DNA from: Deltaproteobacteria bacterium
GTDB taxonomy: Bacteria; Lernaellota; Lernaellaia; JACKCT01
Reading direction: 5' to 3'
NCBI GenBank assembly: GCA_027493875.1
Contig: JAOSJX010000012.1
Location: forward strand, 372,001-436,000
DNA: 64,000 nt
Shown here: positions 19,325 through 28,147 of the stretch, in pieces
How positions within the stretch are numbered: position 1 is the first letter of the stretch
Layout of the letters: each line of letters starts with the position of its first letter
Program-made: the position numbers and the translations under genes
Notes under the pieces: generated by a model
Seen by the model: only the letters and a program-made list of their open reading frames with translations
What the model was told of the DNA's origin: nothing
Database searches by the model: none

Positions 19325-20601
19325 AAACTTTGCGCGGGGTGTTGTTTCTCTCGATGCTGGCCGCGTTGATCGCGGCGCCGATCGCGTGCGTCGGCTCGTC
19401 GGATGATGATGACGATGACGATGAGGCCCCGAGCGTCGGCGGCGATGACGACGTTGCGGCCGACGACGATGACGACGGCGCCTCGCCGCATCAGCCCGCG
19501 GATGATTTCGCGGAGCCCTACGACCCCACCGCGCCGGGACCCTACGCCGTCGGCGTCAAAACATATATTTTCGTGGACGAATCGCGCGACGATTATGCCT
19601 CACGCGGCAAACGCACCTTGCTCACCGAGGTCTGGTACCCCGCGCCCCGATGGACGGTCCAACTTCCGCGCGACAAGATGCGCAACTTTCTCGGCGACTG
19701 GTATCCCGTGTTTCGCAACATCGCCAAGCTCTTTCTCCCGGAAGACGAACTGGACAACTTCGAAGCCGTGCGCGATGTCGCCCGCGACGTGCCGGCCTTC
19801 GCGCAAGGCGGCCCGTTCCCGCTCGTCCTGATCTCGCATGGCAACTCGTCCATCCGTTTCGCGTCGATGAGCGTCGCCGAATATCTCGCGAGCCACGGCT
19901 ACGTCGTCGTCGCGCCGGACCACATCGGCAACGCGGCCTTCGTGACGCTGCCGGACCGCTTTCAGATCTACAACCCGATCCTGCGGCCGTTCTGCGCGAA
20001 CGACCGCGTGGAGGATTTGATCTTTCTCATGGATAAATTCTCGGATCTCACGCGCGGAGACCCGGACGGCTTTTTCACCGGCCGCATCGATGTCACGCGC
20101 GTCGGCCTCGTCGGCCATTCGTACGGCGCCGAAACCGTCGCGGAAACGGCGCGGCGCGACGGCCGCGTCCTCGCCGCCGTCCCAATGGCCAACGCGACGG
20201 GAATAACGGCCGGCGAAACGGATTCCGCCTTCATGTACATGATCGGCGACGAGGACCACACCACCGGCGACGTCAATCACTTCGTCCGCAACCGTGATTA
20301 TCCCGGCGCGCCGGCGCCGCGCTTTCTCCTCGAATTCTTCAACGCCGGACACTATTCCTTCGCGGATACGTGCATCATCGCCGCCACCATCGGCGAACGG
20401 GACGGTTGCGGTCCCGGCAAACGCAAGGAAACCGGCGAGCCTTTCGAATTTATCGACCACGACCTCGCCATGGAGATCATCTCCGGTTACATCACCGCTT
20501 TCTTCGGCTACACCATCAAACATCAGGACGTCATGCTCTCGGCCCTCGCGAACAACCTCTATCCCGACGAAATCAGCTTGCTCTACGAATTGGAAAATTA
20601 G
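19321..20601 (+). CDS. Asp-linker lipoprotein alpha/beta hydrolase, copy 2
   Basis: 426 residues, with the same architecture as the preceding gene: signal MKTLRGVLFLSMLAALIAAP, lipobox Cys, Asp-rich linker, then the hydrolase with LISHGNSSIRF, nucleophile Ser in GHSYGA, and His in NAGHYSFADT. Linker length and sequence diverge between copies, while the catalytic parts align throughout. This points to tandem duplication followed by linker turnover. The ATGA overlap implies co-expression and perhaps paired or heteromeric function. Confidence 0.82.
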   Translation: MKTLRGVLFLSMLAALIAAPIACVGSSDDDDDDDEAPSVGGDDDVAADDDDDGASPHQPADDFAEPYDPTAPGPYAVGVKTYIFVDESRDDYASRGKRTLLTEVWYPAPRWTVQLPRDKMRNFLGDWYPVFRNIAKLFLPEDELDNFEAVRDVARDVPAFAQGGPFPLVLISHGNSSIRFASMSVAEYLASHGYVVVAPDHIGNAAFVTLPDRFQIYNPILRPFCANDRVEDLIFLMDKFSDLTRGDPDGFFTGRIDVTRVGLVGHSYGAETVAETARRDGRVLAAVPMANATGITAGETDSAFMYMIGDEDHTTGDVNHFVRNRDYPGAPAPRFLLEFFNAGHYSFADTCIIAATIGERDGCGPGKRKETGEPFEFIDHDLAMEIISGYITAFFGYTIKHQDVMLSALANNLYPDEISLLYELEN

Positions 20602-20604
20602 GAA

Positions 20605-20940
20605 TTACGGACTTCGACTGACGATCTCAAACAACACGTCCTCGAATTCGCGGCGCGAATCGATAATCGCAAGCACCTTCACCGAATCATCGTCAATGGC
20701 ATAGATGATACGATAAGGCCTGACGATCAGTTCGCGCCATCGCGTCTCGCCGAGAAATTTGCCTTCGGCCAAAATGCGTCCGCGCGCGGGCATCGTCGTC
20801 AATGTCGATGCTCGTTGTTGAATGCGTTTGATGACGTTCATCGCGTTGGCCGGAGAATCCAATGCGATATAGGAGCCGATATCGACAAGATCCTGGGTTG
20901 CGCCGGGAACCCATAGAACGCGGTAGGTCCGCTTACCCAT
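20605..20940 (-). CDS. ParE/RelE-superfamily toxin
   Basis: From ATG 20940 (MGKRTYRVLWVPGATQDLVD) the protein is 111 residues. It has the family layout: beta strand, helical hairpin (VDIGSYIALDSPANAMNVIK), then GRILAEGKFLGETRWRELIV and the strand YRIIYAIDDDSVKVLAIIDS. ParE members poison gyrase and RelE members cleave mRNA; this one is more ParE-like, but activity is not proven by sequence. It overlaps the upstream antitoxin gene by 8 bp. Confidence 0.82.
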   Translation of the reverse strand: MGKRTYRVLWVPGATQDLVDIGSYIALDSPANAMNVIKRIQQRASTLTTMPARGRILAEGKFLGETRWRELIVRPYRIIYAIDDDSVKVLAIIDSRREFEDVLFEIVSRSP

Positions 20941-21220
20941 CTTGCGCGATTTGACGGATCTTTTCGTAGGCGCGTTCAAACGCTTCGTCTTGCGGAATAC
21001 CCTTGCCGGCGGCGGCTTCGGCCTCGCGGAGGGAAAGCAGCTTCATCATAGCAAGGGATTTTCTCCATTGCTCGTACTGGGTAATGCCCATAACGACGGC
21101 CGCCGCTTCGCCGTTTTGCGTGATGACAAGAGAGCGGCCGCTCCGCGAAACGTCGCGGACAACTTTCGCGGCGTTATTCTTCAGATAAGTGATCGGCTTG
21201 ATATCGTCTTTCAAATTCAT
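20933..21220 (-). CDS. PHD/YefM-type antitoxin
   Basis: 95 residues with the PHD pattern: MNLKDDIKPITYLKNNAAKV, then SGRSLVITQNGEAAAVVMG and ITQYEQWRKSLAM. The N-terminal half binds DNA; the helical C-terminal tail should neutralise the overlapping ParE-like toxin. Antitoxin first, toxin second with short overlap is the standard order. The complex presumably represses its own promoter, which must lie in 21221-21330. Confidence 0.85.
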   Translation of the reverse strand: MNLKDDIKPITYLKNNAAKVVRDVSRSGRSLVITQNGEAAAVVMGITQYEQWRKSLAMMKLLSLREAEAAAGKGIPQDEAFERAYEKIRQIAQDG

Positions 21221-21332
21221 CCGGTCCTCCGCCCAATAGCGGTCCTAATTTAGCACCAAATTCAGCCTTAAACAAGAAGTCTGGCTTTTTTCTCTGCGCT
21301 CTCGGCGCGCTCTGCGGTGAAAAATGCGCTCG
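21221..21332. repeat. Short intergenic with degenerate CTCTGCG-type repeat
   Basis: Near 21290-21318, units CTCTGCG, CTCTCGGCG, CTCTGCGG recur with an 8-9-bp spacing. This is the complement of CGCAGAG repeats seen near 62274 and 62480. The promoter of the PHD/ParE pair should be here, but no clear -35/-10 pair is visible. Confidence 0.45.
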
Positions 21333-21951
21333 CTATCTCCGCACCGCCACGCACAACCCGTCCCGGATCGGCAAAATCGCCCCAAAGAACGCCGGCCCGC
21401 CCATGACCTTCTCGTTGAACTCGAGTATCCCGCGCGTCGGCGCGTCGGAATTCGGCTTTGCCACGTCACCGCCCCACAGCACGTTATCCGTAATGAACAA
21501 TCCCCGGACGCAGTCTCGTAGCCGCCACGTCCGCCGCCTCCGGATACTGTTCCTTGTCGATGTCGTTGTAGATGATGTCGTAGCGCTTGCGTTCCTTGCG
21601 CAGCAGATCGATCGCGTTACCCACGCGAAAATCCACGCGCTCCGCCGCGCCGAGGCGCTCAAGATAGTCCATCGCCTTATCGCGGTTGCGTGGCGAGCCG
21701 TCCGTGCACACGATGCGTCCGCCCGGCGCCAACCCTTGCGCAAACCACGCCGCGGAGTAGCCGTAGCCCGATCCCATCTCGAAGATGCGTTTCGCGCCCG
21801 TCGCCCGCGCGAGGATCGCGAGCAGCCGCCCGACGTGCGGGCCGATGATCGGGAAATTATTCTCCTTCGCGACCGCCTCCATCTCGGCCAGCACACCCTC
21901 GCGTTCGGGGATGAGTTGGTTCAAGTAGCCGTCGAGCGCGTCGTCGAACAT
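21333..21951 (-). CDS. SAM-dependent O-methyltransferase (family 3), one frameshift
   Basis: The main part (from MFDDALDGYLNQLIPEREGV at 21951) contains the SAM-binding motif FEMGSGYGYSAAWFA, the acidic VCTDGS, and YDIIYNDIDKEQYPE, typical of catechol-O-methyltransferase-like enzymes. Near 21495 (C4 run) the frame shifts; the continuation LFITDNVLWGGDVAKPNS, then GAILPIRDGLCVAVRR, is the expected family C-terminus. Corrected length is about 206 residues. It is a soluble methyltransferase for a small catecholic or similar substrate; the specific one is unknown. Confidence 0.85.
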
Positions 21952-22045
21952 CGCGGAGCGGGAACATGAGCATCGCCTTATCCTTTCCGGTTTGTTATAA
22001 AGTCCGGCGTTTCACGCAAGCTAACGGCCCAAGCGAGGGGAAACC

Positions 22046-22912
22046 ATGAGCGGGATCAAGGTCGGCGTCATCGGGGGCAGCGGACTTTACGAAATGGACG
22101 GATTGTCGAACGTCGGCTCGGAACGCGTCGTCACGCCCTACGGCGACCCGTCCGACGAATTCGTCACCGGCACCCTCGCCGGCGTCCCGATGGTTTTCCT
22201 CCCCCGCCATGGGCGTGGCCACCGTTTTACCCCGTCGGAAATCAACTACCGCGCCAACATCTACGGCCTCAAATCCCTCGGCGTCACGCACATCATCAGC
22301 GTCTCCGCGTGCGGTTCGCTCAAGGAGGAAATCGAGCCGGGACAAATCGTGCTCATCACGCAGTTCTTCGACCGCACCAAAAACCGCGCCGCCACCTTCT
22401 TCGGCGACGGCGTCGTCGCGCACGTGCCCTTCGCCGATCCGATCTGCGGCGACCTGCGCAAAATCCTGTTGGACACCGCGGCGGATCTCGGCGTGCCGCA
22501 TCACGACGGCGGCACCTACGTCTGCATGGAAGGCCCGGCGTTCTCGACGCGCGCGGAAAGCCATTTTTACCGTCAGGTCGGCGCCGAGGTCATCGGCATG
22601 ACGAACCTCACGGAAGCCAAACTCGCGCGCGAAGCCGCGCTGTCCTACGCCACGCTCGCCCTCGCCACGGACTACGATTGTTGGCGCAGCGAGGACGCCA
22701 ACGTGGACATCAGCGAAATCCTGAAAGTCATGGGCGCCAACATCGCCAACGCCAAAAAAATCATCGCCGCCGCCGTCCCGAAAATCACCGCGGACACCGG
22801 CGCCTGGATTCCCGAATCCCTCAAATTCGCCGTCGTCACAGCCAAAGAATCCATCCCCGACAAACGCAAACGCGACCTCGACCTCGTCTGGCGCGACTAC
22901 TTCACGCCCTGA
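22046..22912 (+). CDS. mtnP: S-methyl-5'-thioadenosine phosphorylase
   Basis: 288 residues, intact, with AGGGGA just upstream of the ATG. The protein begins MSGIKVGVIGGSGLYEMDGL and contains phosphate-binding GGSGLY, PRHGRGHRFTPSEINYRANI and CMEGPAFSTRAES, all diagnostic of MTAP enzymes in the purine nucleoside phosphorylase fold. It splits methylthioadenosine, a by-product of polyamine synthesis, to adenine and methylthioribose-1-phosphate in methionine salvage. It may use other 6-aminopurine nucleosides. No other salvage genes are adjacent. Confidence 0.93.
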   Translation: MSGIKVGVIGGSGLYEMDGLSNVGSERVVTPYGDPSDEFVTGTLAGVPMVFLPRHGRGHRFTPSEINYRANIYGLKSLGVTHIISVSACGSLKEEIEPGQIVLITQFFDRTKNRAATFFGDGVVAHVPFADPICGDLRKILLDTAADLGVPHHDGGTYVCMEGPAFSTRAESHFYRQVGAEVIGMTNLTEAKLAREAALSYATLALATDYDCWRSEDANVDISEILKVMGANIANAKKIIAAAVPKITADTGAWIPESLKFAVVTAKESIPDKRKRDLDLVWRDYFTP

Positions 22913-22937
22913 TCTCCTCGAACACGCGGAATCGTCG

Positions 22938-23034
22938 CCGGGAGCGCAGGTGTCCTCACCTGCCAATTTTCTACAACGCGGATTCTCTGAGTGGGTCCGC
23001 GGTTTCGTGCAGGTGAGGACACCTGTGCTCCCGG
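22938..23034. repeat. Inverted pair of 26-bp palindromic repeats
   Basis: The left arm (22938-22963, beginning CCGGGAGCGCAGG) and the right arm (23009-23034) are reverse complements with one mismatch. Each arm itself contains a hairpin CAGGTG-TCCT-CACCTG. A third related copy lies at about 45669-45695. The pair sits 3' of mtnP and could act as a strong RNA hairpin, but the presence of a distant copy argues for a dispersed repeat. Confidence 0.75.
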
Positions 23035-23221
23035 CCCCTCGTGCCCATCCGAGCGAGCACGGGATATGACGGCCATGCGTTTATCGGAGCCGCGCCCGGC
23101 CCCGACGTCGAAAAGACCCTTGATGCCGGAAAATAAGGCGGGTTGTGAATCGCCGACCGATCAATTAAAAAAATCGGTGTTTGTCCTTTTTCCCGATTCT
23201 CAATAAACGGGACGTTAAAAA

Positions 23222-24032
23222 ATGAGAAACGTCGGATTCGCCTGCTTTCTGATCGTGGCCATGAGCGTATCGGCGGTTGGTTGCGCGAACGATTCGGACA
23301 GCGATTGCTCCTGCGACGAGACCGGTCCTGGCGGCGAGCGCGAATGGTTGTTCGTCCAAAACGCCGCCGGCGGCAAATTCCGAGGCGGACGGCGATGACG
23401 GCTCGTACCTGCTCACGCTGACGGGCGTCTCGCCGTATCTGACGGCCTTTACCGACCGCCCCTACCGCGAATCGACCGTTGTGCCGCTGCGGGATTTCGT
23501 GGCCTTCTGGAACGAGAACGACGCCGACTTCGCCGCCGCGCCGCCCAACGCCGCTTTGGAAATTATCGAAGCCGGCGACGCCGCACGCACGTTCATCATT
23601 GAGCTCGCCGAGCCGATCTACGACGAGCCGAGCGCGACCATTTCTTACAGTATCCTGCCCTTGGAGTCGGCCGGCGGCGCGATCGCCGATTTTCTCGCGG
23701 CGTCCGACGCGATCGAAAACATACCCGATGCGTTCGATCAGGTAACGCTGTTCATCGACTCCACGACCACCGCGAGCCTCGCCGGCAATGTGACCGTTGA
23801 CGACTCCGGGAGCGAGCCGTTGCCCGGCGTCACGGTGATGCTCGACAGCCCCACCGGTTCCATGCAGACGACCTGGACCGACGGCAACGGGCATTACAGC
23901 TTCCAGAACCTGCCGTCGGGCGGCTACGTGCTGACTTACTCCTTCACGGGATTCGCCACCTTGAAAAGGACCGTTTACATCGATGTCGGATCGACGACGA
24001 AGGTAAACGTGACCATGCAGCCGTCCAGTTAG
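23222..24032 (+). CDS. Lipoprotein with C-terminal carboxypeptidase-regulatory-like domain, one frameshift
   Basis: ATG 23222 gives the signal MRNVGFACFLIVAMSVSAVG ending at Cys and the mature start ANDSDSDCSCDE. The frame breaks near 23375 (TTCCG); removing one C joins LFVQNAAGGKF to EADGDDGSYLLTLTGVSPYL. The C-terminal about 80 residues form a transthyretin-like regulatory fold (AGNVTVDDSGSEPLPGVTVM, then YSFQNLPSGGYVLTYSF). About 269 residues. The central domain (LTAFTDRPYRE, then FVAFWNENDADFA) is not one I can name. Probably a surface lipoprotein. Confidence 0.75.
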
Positions 24033-24124
24033 GACGGGAGGCGGATCGTGGCGCGAGGTTGAAATCGTCCGAGCGTGCGGTCCGCTCTCGCCACATCTGT
24101 CGCGCGATTAAGCGACGATTTGCC

Positions 24125-24859
24125 CTACCACTGCTCTTGCTTCAATAAATGCGCGATCCGCGCGATGTAGTTCCGCGTTTCGTCGGGAAGGGATGTCGTT
24201 CCCTTGCGGTCCACGTTGTGCGGGCCCCAGTTGTAGGCGGCGAGGGCGGACTTCAAATCGCCGTCGTAACGGTCCAGCATCCAGCGCAGATACTTCGATC
24301 CGCCGAACACGTTCTGCCGCGCGTCCCACGGGTCGGACACGCCGAGTTCGCGCGCCGTCTGCGGCATGAGCTGCATGAGGCCCTGCGCGCCCACCGGCGA
24401 TCGCGCCGCGGGATTGTACGCGCTCTCCGCCTTGATGACGGCGTGAATCAACTTCTCCGGCAATCCGTACGTCGCCGCCGCGTCCGAAACAATCTCGTCG
24501 ATATCGCTGCCCGGCCGATAGCGGTCGTAACGCGTCCGCGCCGGCGGCTGCGCCGTCTCCTTCAAACGCGCCGTCAACGCCAGCAGCCCGAACATCGACG
24601 CCGCCGCACTCTGCGGCTTATCCGCGTTCGCCGCGCCGAAAGACGAGAGCAACAACGACTGCGTCTGAGCGAGCATTTGCTGCGCCCACAAGCGGGCGAG
24701 GGCGGCCTGCTGCGCGCGCGACGTCTCGCCGCCTTTCGCGCCGTTCTCGATCGCGTTTTGAAAAACCGCTTCGAACGCGGCGTCCGCCGGCTTGGCCTCG
24801 CCGGGAGGCGGCGGCCCCGTCAGATTCCACCGAATCGGCGAAATACCGTCTTTCGTCAT
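24125..24859 (-). CDS. SLT-type lytic transglycosylase
   Basis: 244 residues. The C-terminal half is a lysozyme-like SLT domain: catalytic Glu in VIKAESAYNPAARS, then PVGAQGLMQLMPQTARELGV and ALAAYNWGPHNVDR. It cleaves the glycan strand of peptidoglycan. The N-terminal half is Ala/Gln-rich (QQAALARLWAQQMLAQTQSL) and there is no obvious signal peptide, as in transglycosylases that serve flagella or secretion machines. No such machinery is adjacent. The gene is intact. Confidence 0.85.
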   Translation of the reverse strand: MTKDGISPIRWNLTGPPPPGEAKPADAAFEAVFQNAIENGAKGGETSRAQQAALARLWAQQMLAQTQSLLLSSFGAANADKPQSAAASMFGLLALTARLKETAQPPARTRYDRYRPGSDIDEIVSDAAATYGLPEKLIHAVIKAESAYNPAARSPVGAQGLMQLMPQTARELGVSDPWDARQNVFGGSKYLRWMLDRYDGDLKSALAAYNWGPHNVDRKGTTSLPDETRNYIARIAHLLKQEQW

Positions 24860-24948
24860 GCGCGTATGATAATCGAACTTGCGTCCCGCCGAAACCCGCG
24901 TTGACGCTCCCCGGCGCGAACGCTATCGTCGTGCAAAGAGCCGACAAA

Positions 24949-25075
24949 CCACAGAGGCACGGAGGGCTCCTGGTTTTTGGATTTTAGTTTTTGGTTCGTG
25001 GTTAGTTGTTTTCGGCCGACCGCCAACAACCAACAACCAACAACATTTCCTCTGTGTCTCGGTGTCTCTGTGGTG
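24949..25075. repeat. Nested inverted heptamer/octamer arrays
   Basis: Outer arms CCACAGAGGCACGGAGGG (24949-) and CCTCTGTGTCTCGGTGTC (to about 25075) are inverted relative to each other. The inner left array has TTTTTGG, ATTTTAG, TTTTTGG, TTCGTGG, TTAGTTG units; the inner right has three perfect CCAACAA units (25023-25043). The right arm has an 8-bp period, the inner arrays 7 bp. The whole can form a cruciform between two divergent genes. Confidence 0.65.
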
Positions 25076-25100
25076 ATATCGAAAAACGGATTTCGATGCC

Positions 25101-25676
25101 ATGCCGTGGATCGTAAAAACCGCGCTTCTCGCCGTGCTGGTCGGCGCCTTTTTCACGGCGCCGCTTGCCTGCGGAAACTACGAAGGCCGGTACGACGGAG
25201 ACCCGATCGACAAGTCCACCGGCGGATCCGACGACGACGCCGGGCCGTCCGAAGACGCATTTCCCGACATGACCTGGACCGACCACGAGGGCAACCCGCT
25301 GCGTCTTTACGACTTTTTCGGCGACGTCGTCATCCTCAACGGCGGCGCCGGGTGGTGCGTTCCGTGCCGAGAAGAAGCGCCGTTGCTCGAGTCCGATCTC
25401 TATCAGGTCTACAAGGACGACGGCTTCACCATCATCGAGCTCATGGTCGAAAACAACGACGGCCGCGAGCCCGATCTCGCCTTCATCAACGAGTGGCGCG
25501 ACGAATACGGCATCACCTATCCCATCGTCCTCGATCCCGAGTGGACCCTCGAACCCTACTTCATCGAGGACTCGCTCCCGTTCTCGCTCTTTCTCGATCG
25601 CGATCTCGTCCCGCGATACAAATCGCACGGCTACGACCGCGACGCCTATCGCCAACTGATCGAAAGTCTCCTTTGA
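25101..25676 (+). CDS. TlpA-like thiol-disulfide lipoprotein
   Basis: 191 residues. The signal MPWIVKTALLAVLVGAFFTA ends at a lipobox Cys (LAC) followed by an acidic, Asp-containing linker. The thioredoxin-fold domain carries a redox pair in GAGWCVPCREEAPLLESDL, as in TlpA/ResA-type proteins, and continues FTIIELMVENNDGREPDLAF. It probably reduces or isomerises disulfides or serves cytochrome maturation on the envelope face. Its TGA overlaps a TTG that may start the next gene. Confidence 0.82.
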   Translation: MPWIVKTALLAVLVGAFFTAPLACGNYEGRYDGDPIDKSTGGSDDDAGPSEDAFPDMTWTDHEGNPLRLYDFFGDVVILNGGAGWCVPCREEAPLLESDLYQVYKDDGFTIIELMVENNDGREPDLAFINEWRDEYGITYPIVLDPEWTLEPYFIEDSLPFSLFLDRDLVPRYKSHGYDRDAYRQLIESLL

Positions 25677-27793
25677 CCGCGACGGAAAAAAACGAAAGCA
25701 CCGGTTCTCCAGTTAATCGGTTCTCCAGTTCTCCAGTTGCGGCGGCCGAAAAACCGGATAACCGAAAAACCGATCGCACTTTTCCTGTTCTACGTTTGTC
25801 CACCACGCTCGTTCTCTTCGGCATTCTTTTCGTCCTCGTCCGCCTCGCGGTTCTCGTCCATCCCGACGGCGCGGGCTGGGCCGCGCAGCGCGACGAGGCC
25901 CTCACCGGCAACGTCGCCCTCGGCCTCGAATCCGGTTTCGGTTTCGCGCCGCCGCTCTACCAGACGAAACCCTTCGCCGCGGGCACGCTCTACGAAGGCC
26001 TCCTCAGCGTCCCGTTCCGCAAAATCTTCGGCCCCAATCTCTTCGCGCTCAAACTCGCCGCCGTCGCGTGGAACGTCGCCGCGATGCTCCTCTGGATCGC
26101 CCTCGCGTGGCGCTACTTCGGCCGCGCCGCCGCGCTCGCCGTCGGCACGCTCCACGTCCTCGCGCCGCCGTTCTACGCGCTCATGACCGTCACCGCCTGG
26201 GGCAACCATTGCGAAAGCTCGCTCTTCGCCGCGGCGATGCTCCTCTTCCTGCTCCCCGCCGTCATGTTCCGCGGCCCCGGACGCGGCGTCCTCTTCGCCG
26301 CGCTTGCCGGCCTCGGCGCCGGCGTCGGCGTCTACATGAGCTACACCTCGCTTCTCTACGTCGCCTTCGGCCTCGTCGTGATTTTTCTCTGCGCCGGAAA
26401 ACGCGGCGCCGCGCGCATCCTCCCCGCCTTCGCCGCGGCGGGCGTCATCGGCGCGCTGCCGCTGCTATGGTCCGTCCGTCATTACGGCCTCTCCGCGCTG
26501 CTCAAGATCGACACCTACACCGGCTACGCGCAAGGCGCGATGGTCTCGTCCCGGACGCTCTTCCTCGAAAGCGGCTTCGGTCTGGCCCTTAAAAATTCGT
26601 GCTCTTCTGGACGCGCGACCTCTGGGACGCCACGCTCCTGTTGAAAGACCAAGGCTTCGTCTCCGGCGTCGCCACCTTCACCGCGCTCGCCGTCCTGTTC
26701 ACCGCGCACTTCGTCTGGAACCGCCGCGACACCCTCCGCGCCATGCTTCGCGAACCGCTCGCCCATCGTTCCCGCGAAGAGCAAAACGAAATCTTCCAGG
26801 TCGCGCTGCTGACCTATCCGATCCTCTTCTCCGTCCTTTACGCCGCGTCCGGCTTCCGCGTCGTGCCCGCGGACGACCCCACGCCCGGCCTCTACGTCAA
26901 CTACCGCTACTTCGTCCCCGTCTTCCCTTTTCTCTTTCTCCTCTTCGGCGCCGGCGTGCAGGACATCTGGGAACGCGCGCGCCCCGACCGCATGTTCCGC
27001 GCCGTCGCGATGGCCCTCGCGCTTCTCGGCGCCTTCGGCCTCGCGCGTTACTACCTCCGGCTCGACGACCGCCGCCCCGCCGCGTACTTCACCGCGTGGC
27101 AATACCGCGGCGACGACGTCTCCCACCTCATGAACCGCCTTGCCGCGCAACTCCCGCGCGACAACGATCCCTACGCGGAAAAAGGTCGCCCGCATCCTCC
27201 ACCTCCGCCCCTCGGACCGCGTTTTCTTCTTCGAGTTCATGGGCCGCGCCGGCGTCCACGCTTTCGCCGACGGCCTCATTCTCGCGCGCGACATCACGCC
27301 CGACGTCCGCCCCGCGCTCTACCGCGGCCTCGGTCTCGGCCTCGCTGAACGCGCGTTCAAACCAGAAAATCTCGCCGATCCCGCCGCGTTCGTGCGGGCG
27401 CGTTTTGACGAAACCGACCCCGTCCCCGGCGCCTATCTCGGCGAATTTCTCGAAGGCGTGGGCTGGGGAATGTCTCTATCCTCACAGGAAGGGCCCATGC
27501 CGCTTGTGAGGGCCATGGACGCGTGGGATATTAGCCGGCCTAACTGGGAGAAATCCCTGCGAAAAGGCTTCGGCCGAGGCCTCGGCGCGCGGATGCAGAT
27601 CGAGGCGGAATTTGGCGAGCCGGAGGATGTGATTTATGATGAAGGGCTCGGCGCGCAGCTTCGGAGAAACGCCGAAATTTATGGCGTCGGGTTCGACGTC
27701 GCGGCGGAATCCATTTTGATGTGGGACAATCCGCGGCGCACCGCGCTCGTCCGCGGCTTTTCGAGCGAAGGACGCGAGGTCTTTAGCGAATGA
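25673..27793 (+). CDS. Polytopic membrane protein, GT-C glycosyltransferase-like, two frameshifts
   Basis: The hydrophobic segments begin at about 25795 (LSTTLVLFGILFVLVRLAVL). The first luminal loop has AQRDEALTGNVALGLESG with an Asp-Glu pair, reminiscent of the catalytic acidic residue in ArnT/PMT-type GT-C enzymes. About ten membrane spans follow, then a soluble C-terminal part (FMGRAGVHAFADG to SSEGREVFSE). Frame shifts in A5 runs near 26591 and 27180 are resolved by one base each. The TTG at 25673 is the earliest start, but the first 40 codons span a repeat-like stretch (CCAGTT/GGTTCT units), so a start near 25797 is as likely. Acceptor unknown. Confidence 0.65.
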
Positions 27794-28135
27794 CGAACGG
27801 CGAATTACGAATGACGAATAAACGCCGCGCCACCTCGGCGCGCGGCGCCTTCCTACCTACCACCTACCACCTACTACCTACGACGTGGAAGGACGCGAGG
27901 TCTTTAGCGAATGACGAACGGCGAATTACGAATGACGAATAAACGCCGCGCCACCTCGGCGCGCGGCGCCTTCCCTACCTACCACCTACCACCTACTACC
28001 TACGACGTGGAAGGACGCGAGGTCTTTAGCGAATGACGAACGGCGAATTACGAATGACGAATAAACGCCGCGCCACCTCGGCGCGCGGCGCCTTCCCTAC
28101 CTGCTACCTACCACCTACTACCTACGACGTGGGCG
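27767..28135. repeat. Three tandem copies of a ~121-bp unit overlapping a gene end
   Basis: Copies begin at 27767, 27888 and 28010, each at GAAGGACGCGAGGT. The first copy includes the last nine codons and stop of the membrane-protein gene, so the coding end was duplicated with it. Inside each unit are heptamer runs (GAATGAC, GAACGGC, GAATTAC, GAATGAC) and (CTACCTA, CCACCTA, CTACCTA) separated by a palindrome around GCCGCGCCACCTCGGCGCGC. The third copy ends just upstream of a radical SAM gene. Confidence 0.9.
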
Positions 28136-28147
28136 GAAGGACTTTTG

